Assembly: GCF_900105805.1 (NCBI RefSeq)
Contig: NZ_LT629788.1
Span: forward strand, 1,240,001 to 1,304,000
Source of the DNA: Pseudomonas moraviensis
GTDB lineage: Bacteria; Pseudomonadota; Gammaproteobacteria; Pseudomonadales; Pseudomonadaceae
Direction of reading: 5' to 3'
DNA: 64,000 nt
Positions 8,388 to 15,850 of this stretch are shown here, in pieces; position 1 is the stretch's first letter; each line of letters begins with the position of its first letter. The translations under genes were made by a program, and so were the position numbers. A model generated the notes under the pieces. It was not told the DNA's origin, searched no databases, and worked only from the letters and a program-made list of their open reading frames with translations.

Positions 8388-9040
8388 TGAAGTTATTTAC
8401 AGCACTGCTGTGCGCGCTCTTTGTGGCTGGCTGTAATGCCGATCCGCTGTCAGCAAAGAACGACCCTAAATCTCCATGGTGGGAACTCGGTTTTACCGAA
8501 CCCAACTACATGAAAGTATGGGTTGAAGACACTGCTGTGGAAGACATTAGGGGCAAGACGTTTCTGCGCACGGGTGGAGGTTCTGCGTCGGGCGGGTACC
8601 CAGAAGATGGTACTGAGTCTGCCCGAGGCTGGGACGGAGTGGGCGCGTCCGCAAAAGCGGTGGTCGGCGCTGATCTCCCAAAACGAATTTTCGTTCGCTG
8701 GCAGTCCATCGTAGAGCCTCAGACCTATCGAGCCTGGGTGGATATACCGGAAGAAGCTAGGCAACTGATGCGGACTTCGGTTAGCCAGCGCTGCGCGAAA
8801 ACACCGGAGCAGCGGAGCACCTATATTTCATCGGTCTATTTGGGATTGGCGCCTGGAGGGGTAGTGCAGGTTTGGGTCAGAGACTCATGCCACCATCCTG
8901 TCAAAGTCGCGAGAGCGCAGGCAGAGATAGAACCGCTAGGGCCTAGCCAAGGCAAGAACCAAGGGCGCTACGCATATCCCGTAAGCGAAAAGTCCAAACG
9001 TTACATCGAAAAATTCGGCATCCCATACGGGAGTTGGTAA
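8387..9040 (+). CDS. DUF2931-like lipoprotein, putative immunity to the DUF2235 lipase
   Basis: A 217-aa lipoprotein: signal peptide MKLFTALLCALFVAGC with lipobox Cys at 16, then a periplasmic domain that looks like DUF2931 (WWELGFTEPNYMKVWVED early on, PKRIFVRWQSIVEPQTYRAW in the middle). Its ATG overlaps the stop of the DUF2235 gene by one base, so it is translationally coupled. Antibacterial phospholipase effectors act in the periplasm, and periplasmic lipoproteins are their usual immunity partners; the immunity role here is inferred from this arrangement. Confidence 0.7.
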   Translation: MKLFTALLCALFVAGCNADPLSAKNDPKSPWWELGFTEPNYMKVWVEDTAVEDIRGKTFLRTGGGSASGGYPEDGTESARGWDGVGASAKAVVGADLPKRIFVRWQSIVEPQTYRAWVDIPEEARQLMRTSVSQRCAKTPEQRSTYISSVYLGLAPGGVVQVWVRDSCHHPVKVARAQAEIEPLGPSQGKNQGRYAYPVSEKSKRYIEKFGIPYGSW

Positions 9041-9143
9041 CCGCTGAAGCCGTGAGTCGTCCATTGTGCCGCCGCGCTCAATTTCGATGCACGGCCGCCA
9101 GTGCACTGATCCACTATCGACCCTTTGGGTCAATAAACACTGC

Positions 9144-10247
9144 TCAAATCAAAACCTCAAACGCCGCACTACCCAACACCTCTCCATTAACCATCACCTG
9201 AACCCCATGCCGTCCGGCAAAATGCTTGCGCGTCGTAAAATCCTTGATGACCTGTCTGCGCCGCACTGGCTCGACCCCAAACCCCGGCAATTCCACCGTT
9301 TTCAACTTGAAAACCTTCTTCGAACCCCCGCCATTCGCCTTCACATAGTCAATCGCGTAATCAATCACCAGCCGCTGCTCATGCGCCACCGTGGACTTCA
9401 CCGTAAACGATAAAGTAATAGCCTCACCCAACCTCACCACCGCCGGCTCAACCTTCACATCCAGCAACTCAACCTCAGCCTTCGCCCCCGCGCCAATCAC
9501 CGTCAGCGCCCGCAAATCCCCCTGTTTGATCAAACTCCGCAACGCATGCTTGGCAATCCAGGCCGTGTGCTTGTTCTCCAACGACCAACCTTCAATCGTG
9601 TCCAACACCCACTGCGGATGCACTTTCGTCACATCATTCAAATGATTCGCCACGGACTTGCGCACGTACAGACTCTCATCCGCCTTCAACCGATCCAGTA
9701 TCCCGGCGGCCAACTGCGGATCCGCCTGTACCGCTTCCAACCGAAACGACCAAGGCAGGCGAGGGCGGCTGCCTTCGCTGGCTAATCTTCTGACGTGGTG
9801 GTTTTCGTCGCGAGTCCAGTCATGCATCCGTTCCAGCGAGCGTTCAAGGTCGGCGCGCAGAAAATAGCGAATGGCGAACTCGGATGAGCCGAAGGTGGTG
9901 AAGTACTTCAGGGCTTCCATAGAAGTATCGAAAGCGTGAGCACCGTAGCTCGCGACATAATGCGGCAGGGATATGCTGACGAATCCGCTGTTCAGGCGTG
10001 GCGCGAGTTCACGTAATACATCGAGGGAATCTTCGTAGTCCAGCGGCAGCACTGCATGCAGGCTTTCGGCGACGCGGGCCATGCGTTGCATCACCGACAA
10101 CTCGGCCAGCCCGCGGCTGGCATGTTCAAGAAACGCTTGGGCTTTGAATGCCGGGTACACCGCGCTCATTTCATCAGCAATGTGCTGCAGACGCTCGGCG
10201 TTGAAGATTTCCTTTAGCGCCGGAGCGGCGGTGTCGGTGGTGCTCAT
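9144..10247 (-). CDS. alkC: AlkC-type DNA alkylation repair glycosylase
   Basis: A 367-aa DNA glycosylase of the AlkC/AlkD HEAT-like-repeat superfamily. The N-terminal two thirds are helical repeats, with SVANHLNDVTKVHPQWVLDT and RDENHHVRRLASEGSRPRLPW as typical AlkC blocks. The last about 100 residues, from VELLDVKVEPAVVRLGEAI, form an Ig-like beta domain characteristic of AlkC. The family excises 3-methyladenine and 3-methylcytosine-type cationic lesions without flipping the base. It lies 2 nt after a glutathione S-transferase gene on the same strand, a sensible pairing for electrophile defence. Confidence 0.9.
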   Translation of the reverse strand: MSTTDTAAPALKEIFNAERLQHIADEMSAVYPAFKAQAFLEHASRGLAELSVMQRMARVAESLHAVLPLDYEDSLDVLRELAPRLNSGFVSISLPHYVASYGAHAFDTSMEALKYFTTFGSSEFAIRYFLRADLERSLERMHDWTRDENHHVRRLASEGSRPRLPWSFRLEAVQADPQLAAGILDRLKADESLYVRKSVANHLNDVTKVHPQWVLDTIEGWSLENKHTAWIAKHALRSLIKQGDLRALTVIGAGAKAEVELLDVKVEPAVVRLGEAITLSFTVKSTVAHEQRLVIDYAIDYVKANGGGSKKVFKLKTVELPGFGVEPVRRRQVIKDFTTRKHFAGRHGVQVMVNGEVLGSAAFEVLI

Positions 10248-10249
10248 GG

Positions 10250-10855
10250 TCAGTTCATCGGTGTGCTGAGGAAGGCGTCGGTGCCTTCGGCGTAGGCGGT
10301 GTATTCGGCAATTCGCGGATAGCGTGCGGCGTCGATCTGATCGGGCACCACAAGGTCGGTGAAGCTCCAGGCAACCGCCAGGCTGATGCCATCCTGGGCG
10401 AGCGAGCCGTCGATGGGTAATTGACGATGCTCGAGTTCTTTTTCCAGCGCGGTAAACGCGGCGGCGAGTTGGCCTTCAACGCGTTCGACCCAAGGTTGAT
10501 ATTGAATGTCGGCCGGGCGCAGGTTGCGTTCGTAATACAGCTGCACGGCTTTTTCGCAGGCGGCAAGGCTCAGGCCGATCAGGCGCAGGGCTTGGGCGCG
10601 CTGAGGCAATTCTTTCGGCAGCAGGCTTTTACCGGATGCGCTTTCGAGATAGTCGAGGATGAGTGTCGAGTCCATCAGAACCATGCCGTCGTCGAGGATC
10701 AGCGTCGGCGCCTTGACTACCGGGTTAATCTGCTGGAACTGCTCGAAATGGCGGAACACCGAGACCGACTCATGTTCGAGGTCGATCCCCAGGCATTTGG
10801 CGGAGATCGCTACGCGGCGCACGTAAGGGGAGTCGAGCATGCCGATCAGTTTCAT
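10250..10855 (-). CDS. Glutathione S-transferase family protein
   Basis: A 201-aa GST-fold protein. The N-terminal thioredoxin-like domain begins MKLIGMLDSPYVRRVAIS, with the Ser-Pro-Tyr active-site region and the cis-proline block NPVVKAPTLILDDG, then the glutathione gamma-Glu contact MDSTLILDYLE. An all-helical C-terminal domain follows. The start at 10855 is the first residue of the thioredoxin fold. It is directly upstream of alkC with a 2-nt gap, so the two are very probably co-transcribed. The substrate is not identifiable. Confidence 0.88.
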   Translation of the reverse strand: MKLIGMLDSPYVRRVAISAKCLGIDLEHESVSVFRHFEQFQQINPVVKAPTLILDDGMVLMDSTLILDYLESASGKSLLPKELPQRAQALRLIGLSLAACEKAVQLYYERNLRPADIQYQPWVERVEGQLAAAFTALEKELEHRQLPIDGSLAQDGISLAVAWSFTDLVVPDQIDAARYPRIAEYTAYAEGTDAFLSTPMN

Positions 10856-10894
10856 GACGCGTTCCTTCAAGTCGAACCGGTGGGAACGCATAAC

Positions 10895-11035
10895 CTAGCC
10901 GAGCCTGAGGCAATTGTCAGTCTGGCGCGGCAGCGCGTCGTATTCGTCGGTAATCGTTTGCAGCAGGCGCTCGGCAATGATCGGGGGGCTGGCGAGTGAG
11001 TGCTCGTCGGTAGCCGGCATAGCGGGGCGGGGCAT
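10895..11035 (-). CDS. Small hypothetical protein (46 aa) upstream of GST-alkC
   Basis: A short reading frame beginning MPRPAMPATDEHSLASPP and ending in RQTDNCLRLG. The start has a good ribosome-binding site (GAAGGAAG about 5 nt upstream). It ends 39 nt before the GST gene on the same strand, so it could be first in that operon. The middle part (IIAERLLQTITDEYDALP) would form an amphipathic helix. I recognise no family. It may be a real small protein or the remnant of a longer gene. Confidence 0.35.
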   Translation of the reverse strand: MPRPAMPATDEHSLASPPIIAERLLQTITDEYDALPRQTDNCLRLG

Positions 11036-11544
11036 AAGTCTTCCTTCGGGCTGATCGATCACCTTGTGGCGAGGGCGCTTGCTCCCGCTGGACTGCGTAG
11101 CAGGCCCCGGATGTAAAACACTGGGCCTCTTCGCCCCAACTCAAGCAAGCTCTCTCGCCGCAATGTTGCTGGGTTGCGGCTGATATTAGGGGGGCTTTTG
11201 CAGTTCTGCTTTGCTGAAACGATGCAGTGCATAGTAGAAAATTGCGTACGAACGCGGTGGGGTTAGCCGTTTGTCTTCTATATACAGCCGCTCGACTGAA
11301 TTTCTTGCTATAAACGCACTCCGATGGCCATGTGAAGCCTGTGTCAGAGCAGTTTCCTGGTCCTGTCGGACAAATTCCCTGTATTTACTGTTGCTGAGGT
11401 CTTGATCGGGCCTTAGACTGCCGCCCCTCGTAAATTGAGTGCCGGGTGGCGTTTGCAATAAAACGATGCCTTTTCGACGGCCCCCACGGTTCGCCGAAAC
11501 GCTCCCTTATTCGCCTTAATGCACGTTTTTTTATAGAGATATCA
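11036..11544. other. Gene-free stretch of about 500 bp
   Basis: No convincing coding frame on either strand. It holds one REP copy of a different family (11064-11108) and AT-richer DNA from about 11190 to 11540 that presumably carries the promoter of the DksA-like gene. Confidence 0.5.
11064..11108. repeat. REP copy of a second family
   Basis: TTGTGGCGAGGGCGCTTGCT followed by CCCGCTGGACTGCGTAGCAG. This matches the other REP family common in fluorescent pseudomonads and differs from the GTAGGAGTGAGC family that dominates this window. Confidence 0.7.
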
Positions 11545-11949
11545 ATGACAAAGGACAAGTTGCTGGCCATGCCGGCAGATGACTACATGAATGCAGAGCA
11601 ACACGCTTTCTTCACCGAGCTGTTGCAGAACATGAAAGTCGAAACCCACGAGCGCATTGAGCAAAATCGTATCGCCATCGAAAGCCTGGACACCCCGGCT
11701 GACCCGGCGGACGCGGCTTCGGTTGAAGAAGAGCGCACCTGGCTGGTCAATGCGATCGATCGCGACCAGCGCATGCTGCCGCAACTGGAACAAGCCCTTG
11801 AGCGCATCAAGGACGACAGCTTTGGCTGGTGCGACGACAGCGGCGAGGCCATCGGTCTCAAGCGCCTGCTGATCAGCCCGACCACCAAGTACTGCATCGA
11901 AGCTCAAGAGCGTCACGAGCAGATCGACAAGCACCAGCGTCAGGCCTGA
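11545..11949 (+). CDS. DksA/TraR-family protein with two-cysteine zinc-finger remnant
   Basis: A 134-aa DksA-like protein: N-terminal block MTKDKLLAMPADDYMNAEQH, a helical hairpin, and a C-terminal zinc-finger-like globule. The canonical four-Cys pattern is reduced to C-x2-S-x17-C-x2-A (GWCDDSGEA ... YCIEAQE). P. aeruginosa DksA2, which works without zinc, has the similar C-x2-T-x17-C-x2-A. So this is probably a zinc-independent DksA paralogue acting on the RNA polymerase secondary channel with ppGpp. No Zur-regulated zinc genes lie next to it, unlike dksA2 in P. aeruginosa. The start at 11545 follows an AT-rich leader. Confidence 0.8.
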   Translation: MTKDKLLAMPADDYMNAEQHAFFTELLQNMKVETHERIEQNRIAIESLDTPADPADAASVEEERTWLVNAIDRDQRMLPQLEQALERIKDDSFGWCDDSGEAIGLKRLLISPTTKYCIEAQERHEQIDKHQRQA

Positions 11950-11984
11950 TTCTGTGGGGTGACCCTTTCAACAGGGCGCCTTGA

Positions 11985-12040
11985 AAAGATCGCAGCCTCC
12001 GGCAGCTCCTACACGGGCGTTGCTGAAGGCTGCGATCTTT
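11985..12040. repeat. Inverted repeat of the AAAGATCGCAGCC type (possible terminator)
   Basis: AAAGATCGCAGCC at 11985-11997 pairs perfectly with GGCTGCGATCTTT at 12028-12040. The inner sequence CGGCAGCTCCTACACGGG belongs to a known dispersed repeat of fluorescent pseudomonads. It follows the DksA-like gene and may act as a terminator or RNA-stabilising stem. Confidence 0.7.
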
Positions 12041-12176
12041 GCTTTTGCTCGTCTGCACTCTTCCCGAACCGTTCCATTGACCTGCCACAGACCCACGACT
12101 AACGGACCATGGATAATGGCGTTGTAGTGGCGTTTAATGCAGGTACAACAATGAGAACAAACGTGGGGTGTTAGAG

Positions 12177-13781
12177 ATGACGAGAGACGGATCTCTGGTT
12201 GCGGCGCTGCCTGCACCAGTGCTTTTGCCGAAAGAACGCTGGATCGCACCGGCCCTGCAAAGCATTGCCCTGATGCTGTTGCTCGCCGGCGTGGCCCTGA
12301 CCGACTGGTCGCTGTACCTCGGCATGCCGCTGGCGGTGCTGATCGTCTGGCTGCCGCGCCTGCGTTCACGCAACGTTCCTGCCACTGTTGCGGTCGATAG
12401 TGCGAGCGCATTGTCTGCACTGACCCGGGATCTTTCCTACACCACCAGTCACAACGCACTGTCGGCCGCCGGCGTGGCGTTCTCGGTCAAGGCGCTGGCC
12501 AGCAAACTTGAATCGCAACTCGACGCGGCGGCGCAGATCGTCAGCAACGCCGAAGTGATGATCGCCACCGAGCAGGCCACCTCGCAGCTCAGCCGCGAGG
12601 CGCTCGACGCCGCCAGCGAAGCGCATCAGAGCAGCGCGGCGGGACGTAGCGAATTGCTCGACTCGATTGCGCGCATGCAGCAACTCAGTCAACGCGCCAA
12701 TGCCAGCCGCGAATTGATCGAAGCCTTGAGTGTGCGCAGTGACGACATTCAGCGCGTGACGCTGGTGATCCAGTCGATTGCCAGCCAGACCAACCTACTG
12801 GCCTTGAACGCAGCGATTGAAGCGGCCCGGGCCGGTGAACATGGGCGCGGTTTTGCTGTGGTCGCCGATGAAGTGCGCGGGTTGGCGGCGCGTACCGCGG
12901 CGGCCACGGGCGAAGTCGGCGAAATGGTTGCTGACATTCAGCAACGCACCGCGCAGGTGGTGGCGCAGATTCGCGAGTTGTCGAGCGATCTGCACATTGG
13001 TGTTGAACAGGTCGAACACACCGGCCAGCATTTGGAGAACATCGCACGACTGGCAGCCGGCGTCGAAACCCAGGTCAGCGAAATCGCCCGCGGCGCGCAA
13101 ACCAATCGCCAACAGCTTGATGCGCTGTTCAGCGCAATCGAGCAAATGCGCAGTGATCTGGCGATCAGCGACCAACAGACCCGCCGCCTCGCAGAAGCAG
13201 CGGTGCAGATGGAGGGGCAGGCGGAAACCATCAGCGAACGCTTGGCCGAGGTGGGCCTGGACGACTATCACCAGCGCATTTATGACCTGGCGCGCGAAGG
13301 TGCGAGTCAGATCGCAGCGCGCTTCGAGGCGGATGTCGAGCAGGGGCGGATCAGCCTGGATGATTTGTTCGACCGCAGTTACCAACCGATTCCGGGCACC
13401 GAACCGGCCAAATTCCAGACCCGGTTCGATCGTTACACCGATCAGGTCTTGCCGGCGATTCAGGAACCGCTGTTAGCGCGTCATGAAGGCTTGGTGTTCG
13501 CGATCGCCTGCACGCAGCAGGGCTATGTACCGACGCATAATCAGGCATTCAGCCAACCGTTGACAGGTGATGTGCAGGTCGACACGGTGAATAACCGCAC
13601 CAAGCGCAAATTCAGTGACCGCACGGGTAGCCGTTGCGGCAGCCATCAACAACCGGTGCTGTTGCAGACTTACACGCGCGACACGGGTGAGCTGATGCAT
13701 GACTTGTCGGTGCCGATCATGATCAGGGGCCGTCATTGGGGCGGGTTGCGTCTGGGTTACAAACCGGAAAATCCGCGCTGA
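12177..13781 (+). CDS. Methyl-accepting chemotaxis protein with C-terminal sensor-like domain
   Basis: A 534-aa chemoreceptor. Two hydrophobic segments lie at about residues 25-60 with almost no periplasmic loop. The signalling hairpin tip is clear around residues 205-245 (IASQTNLLALNAAIEAARAG, then GRGFAVVADEVRGLA). After the coiled coil, the last about 170 residues form a separate globular domain containing QQGYVPTHNQAFSQP and SVPIMIRGRHWGGLRLGY. This places a sensor at the far cytoplasmic end instead of in the periplasm, so it probably senses an internal or membrane-permeant signal. A GTG three codons earlier (12168) is an alternative start. Confidence 0.88.
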   Translation: MTRDGSLVAALPAPVLLPKERWIAPALQSIALMLLLAGVALTDWSLYLGMPLAVLIVWLPRLRSRNVPATVAVDSASALSALTRDLSYTTSHNALSAAGVAFSVKALASKLESQLDAAAQIVSNAEVMIATEQATSQLSREALDAASEAHQSSAAGRSELLDSIARMQQLSQRANASRELIEALSVRSDDIQRVTLVIQSIASQTNLLALNAAIEAARAGEHGRGFAVVADEVRGLAARTAAATGEVGEMVADIQQRTAQVVAQIRELSSDLHIGVEQVEHTGQHLENIARLAAGVETQVSEIARGAQTNRQQLDALFSAIEQMRSDLAISDQQTRRLAEAAVQMEGQAETISERLAEVGLDDYHQRIYDLAREGASQIAARFEADVEQGRISLDDLFDRSYQPIPGTEPAKFQTRFDRYTDQVLPAIQEPLLARHEGLVFAIACTQQGYVPTHNQAFSQPLTGDVQVDTVNNRTKRKFSDRTGSRCGSHQQPVLLQTYTRDTGELMHDLSVPIMIRGRHWGGLRLGYKPENPR

Positions 13782-13889
13782 GATTGTTACCGTTGGCGCA
13801 ATGAATCTGTGCACGGCCCTTGCTGTTTCCGCGCGAAGGAAAGTATTACTCTGCCGACTTAGTTAGGTAGCTAATTATTCGGAGAGCAC

Positions 13890-14093
13890 ATGCAGTGCAG
13901 GGTGGATGTGGCAGTGATGATCGGCAGCGGCGTGCCGGCCGGATTACGTGCGCTGGGGCGCAGTGTGTGTTGGGTGGTTCTGCTCAACGGTGAGCGACGC
14001 GGCACAGCCTTCGCCAGTCGCGATGAGGCGGAGGAGTGCAAGGCTGCCTGGCTCGAACAATTGAGCATCGAGCCCGGCGACAGCCTGCACTGA
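13890..14093 (+). CDS. Small hypothetical protein, 67 aa
   Basis: Begins MQCRVDVAVMIGSGVPAG behind GGAGAG. The C-terminal half has the pattern W-V-V ... G-E-R-R-G-T-A-F-A-S-R-D-E-A, resembling the short beta-beta-alpha fold also seen in the 65-aa protein at 33422 and in the tail of the protein at 14389. It is similar in style to DUF2188-type small proteins; no function is known. It is convergent with the DUF2789 gene, 6 nt away. Confidence 0.6.
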   Translation: MQCRVDVAVMIGSGVPAGLRALGRSVCWVVLLNGERRGTAFASRDEAEECKAAWLEQLSIEPGDSLH

Positions 14094-14099
14094 TCGCCC

Positions 14100-14342
14100 T
14101 TATTTGCCGCGATGCAAACGTACGTTCAGCTCATCGACAATGACCGCTTCCTCACCGTCGGCACGCAGCCACTCTTTGAGTAATTGCGCCTGTTGGGGCG
14201 TCCAGAAACCGGCATCGATCAGTTTGGTATCCGGGTCCAGCGGATGGGCTTCGACAAAGTCATTGATCGACGCTTCATCGGCCGGTAGGCCCAGCTGTTC
14301 GAAAAGGGTGGTCAGGTTAAGCTCGGTTGGCAGTTCCATCAT
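14100..14342 (-). CDS. DUF2789 family protein
   Basis: An 80-aa protein with the DUF2789 hallmark blocks LTTLFEQLGLPADEASINDF, DAGFWTPQQAQLLKEWL and a final VDELNVRLH. The family is common in gamma-proteobacteria and has no established function. Either of two adjacent ATG codons (14342 or 14339) may start it. It lies between two small genes of unknown role. Confidence 0.85.
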   Translation of the reverse strand: MMELPTELNLTTLFEQLGLPADEASINDFVEAHPLDPDTKLIDAGFWTPQQAQLLKEWLRADGEEAVIVDELNVRLHRGK

Positions 14343-14388
14343 CTACTCCTGGGTCGGTGCCGATAGGGCTTGTTCGCTCACTTCCTTA

Positions 14389-14661
14389 TCAGAGGCATGC
14401 GCTGGCGCGGAGTTCGATTTTTGATTCGAGCGAGCGGGCGAGGGCGCACGCTTCGTTGTGATTGCCGCGGAAACCTCTGACACGTCCCGTGGATATTTCC
14501 TTGATATGAAAGAAGGCGATGCCCGCTGGCACCACTTGGAAGTGCGGGGTTTGGTGATTGTTAGAAGATGTCGGAAGCTGATCGAGGTCGGCAACCTGCA
14601 CCGTCAGAGGTGTGCTGATTCCTGCGTCAGCCGACGTGGCGAAATGAGTCAAGGTGCACAT
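14389..14661 (-). CDS. Small hypothetical protein, 90 aa
   Basis: The start MCTLTHFATSADAGI has a strong AAAGGA ribosome-binding site 6 nt upstream. The second half (FFHIKEISTGRVRGFRGNHN then EACALARSLE) shows a beta-beta-alpha pattern with a terminal N-x-EA helix start, like the small proteins at 13890 and 33422. Lies 46 nt upstream of the DUF2789 gene on the same strand, so the two may be one unit. Function unknown. Confidence 0.5.
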   Translation of the reverse strand: MCTLTHFATSADAGISTPLTVQVADLDQLPTSSNNHQTPHFQVVPAGIAFFHIKEISTGRVRGFRGNHNEACALARSLESKIELRASACL

Positions 14662-15060
14662 ATGAAGTCCTTTTCATCAGTCGGCCTGAATTTAACGGCC
14701 GTTGCGGGTAGTCGTAATGAGCATCGCTGCTCTAGAATCGCCAGAACCTGCTGACGACCGGGCTTATCTAAAGCAATTTTTCGCCAGCGATATGTCGGAA
14801 AAGTGCTTTTTTTCGTGAGAAATTTCCCTAAAGTTCGTAGTCAGATTTGCTCTAGTCGCACTTGAGGCTTTTTCCTTCAAGGTTTGGCGATTTCAGAGCG
14901 GGTTTCACTAATGACAATCCAGTAGTCTACGAACCTCGCGATTCAAGAGCGCTTTGCTCGCGTCGGGTTTTTGAGTGTCTTTGCAGTTTTCATCGGCCTG
15001 GCCGTTTCTTTGCCGTGGGCGTTTTTCGCTGCGCGGTTTTTCAAATGTGGGGATGTTTCT
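14662..15060. other. Intergenic stretch of about 400 bp
   Basis: Contains no gene I can support. It must hold the divergent promoters for the 90-aa protein gene (minus) and the 15061 gene (plus). A frame on the plus strand runs through 14971-15060 and would add a hydrophobic segment to the next protein, but it lacks a ribosome-binding site. Confidence 0.45.
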
Positions 15061-15531
15061 TTGGCAGTCAGTAACCTCGATATGCATGCTTTGTTCGTGC
15101 TGGGTGATTTGCGTGCAAAGCTGGTCAAGCAATTCCAATCACGTTTTGTTTACATCACCGAGCAAAACGCCGAAGGCATTTACATCGCCGAAATCGATAC
15201 CGAAAGTGCGTTGGTAGTCGATGACAAACCGGGGCTCAAACTCAAGGTCGGCGACCATTTCATTGCATCGGTTCTGCCCAGCCGTGAAGGCGGCAAGATG
15301 GACATTCGTTTTCGCGACATCAAACTGACGGTCTACGGCCTGGGCGATTACGCGTTTGTCAGCACGGCCGACGGTCACGCGATCCTGTTCAAGGAAGGCC
15401 ATAGCGTCGTCACCGTGTTTGCCGCCAATGAACAATTGCAGGAAGGCCTGACCAAAACCCTGAAAGCTGTCACCGCCAAAGCTGCCAAATGGCGCAAGGG
15501 CGAGCTGGTCACGTTCAAGGCCAGCGAGTGA
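15061..15531 (+). CDS. Conserved hypothetical protein, 156 aa
   Basis: The likely start is TTG at 15061 with GGGGA 7 nt upstream, giving M-A-V-S-N-L-D; the first in-frame ATG is at 15082. The protein opens with a short helical part (MHALFVLGDLRAKLVKQFQ), then a mostly beta domain with DIRFRDIKLTVYGLGDYAFV, then a basic helical tail. No signal peptide or motif of known function. Its stop overlaps the GTG of the next gene, so they are translationally coupled. Confidence 0.65.
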   Translation: MAVSNLDMHALFVLGDLRAKLVKQFQSRFVYITEQNAEGIYIAEIDTESALVVDDKPGLKLKVGDHFIASVLPSREGGKMDIRFRDIKLTVYGLGDYAFVSTADGHAILFKEGHSVVTVFAANEQLQEGLTKTLKAVTAKAAKWRKGELVTFKASE

Positions 15532-15725
15532 GCCGCGCGCAATTCCATTCGCAAAACCTCGACAATGCACGTGCAGAAGCGCAGCGCCTGCTCGCCCGAA
15601 AAGCCGAACTGCAAGGTGCCTGGCTGAGTTGGGTGGCGTCGCAGATCTACGCATTGCAACCGGCGGCTTACGCCAGCATGGTCAGACGTGAGCTGCAAAG
15701 CCTGCAGGAAAAGTCTGAAATGTAA
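15528..15725 (+). CDS. Small hypothetical protein, 65 aa, coupled to upstream gene
   Basis: Starts at GTG 15528, overlapping the TGA of the previous gene (GTGA). The sequence is helical and charged (NLDNARAEAQRLLARKAELQ) with a central WLSWVASQIYALQP. No family recognised. The overlap and sustained coding quality argue that it is real and works with its upstream neighbour. Confidence 0.6.
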   Translation: MSRAQFHSQNLDNARAEAQRLLARKAELQGAWLSWVASQIYALQPAAYASMVRRELQSLQEKSEM

Positions 15726-15850
15726 TCGCGCGCGCAGCAGACCCCGGAAAAAGCAGGAACCTCGGCTAAAGTCAGTTGACTGAGTCATTCAGAGGCTTGC
15801 GTTTCTGTCAGGCCAACTGCCATTGCTGTGAACAGCACGAGGTGCGATGC

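Noticed and set aside
11186..11458. Minus-strand frame of 90 codons
   Set aside because: No ribosome-binding site, mixed composition and no family; lies in the AT-rich promoter region of the DksA-like gene.
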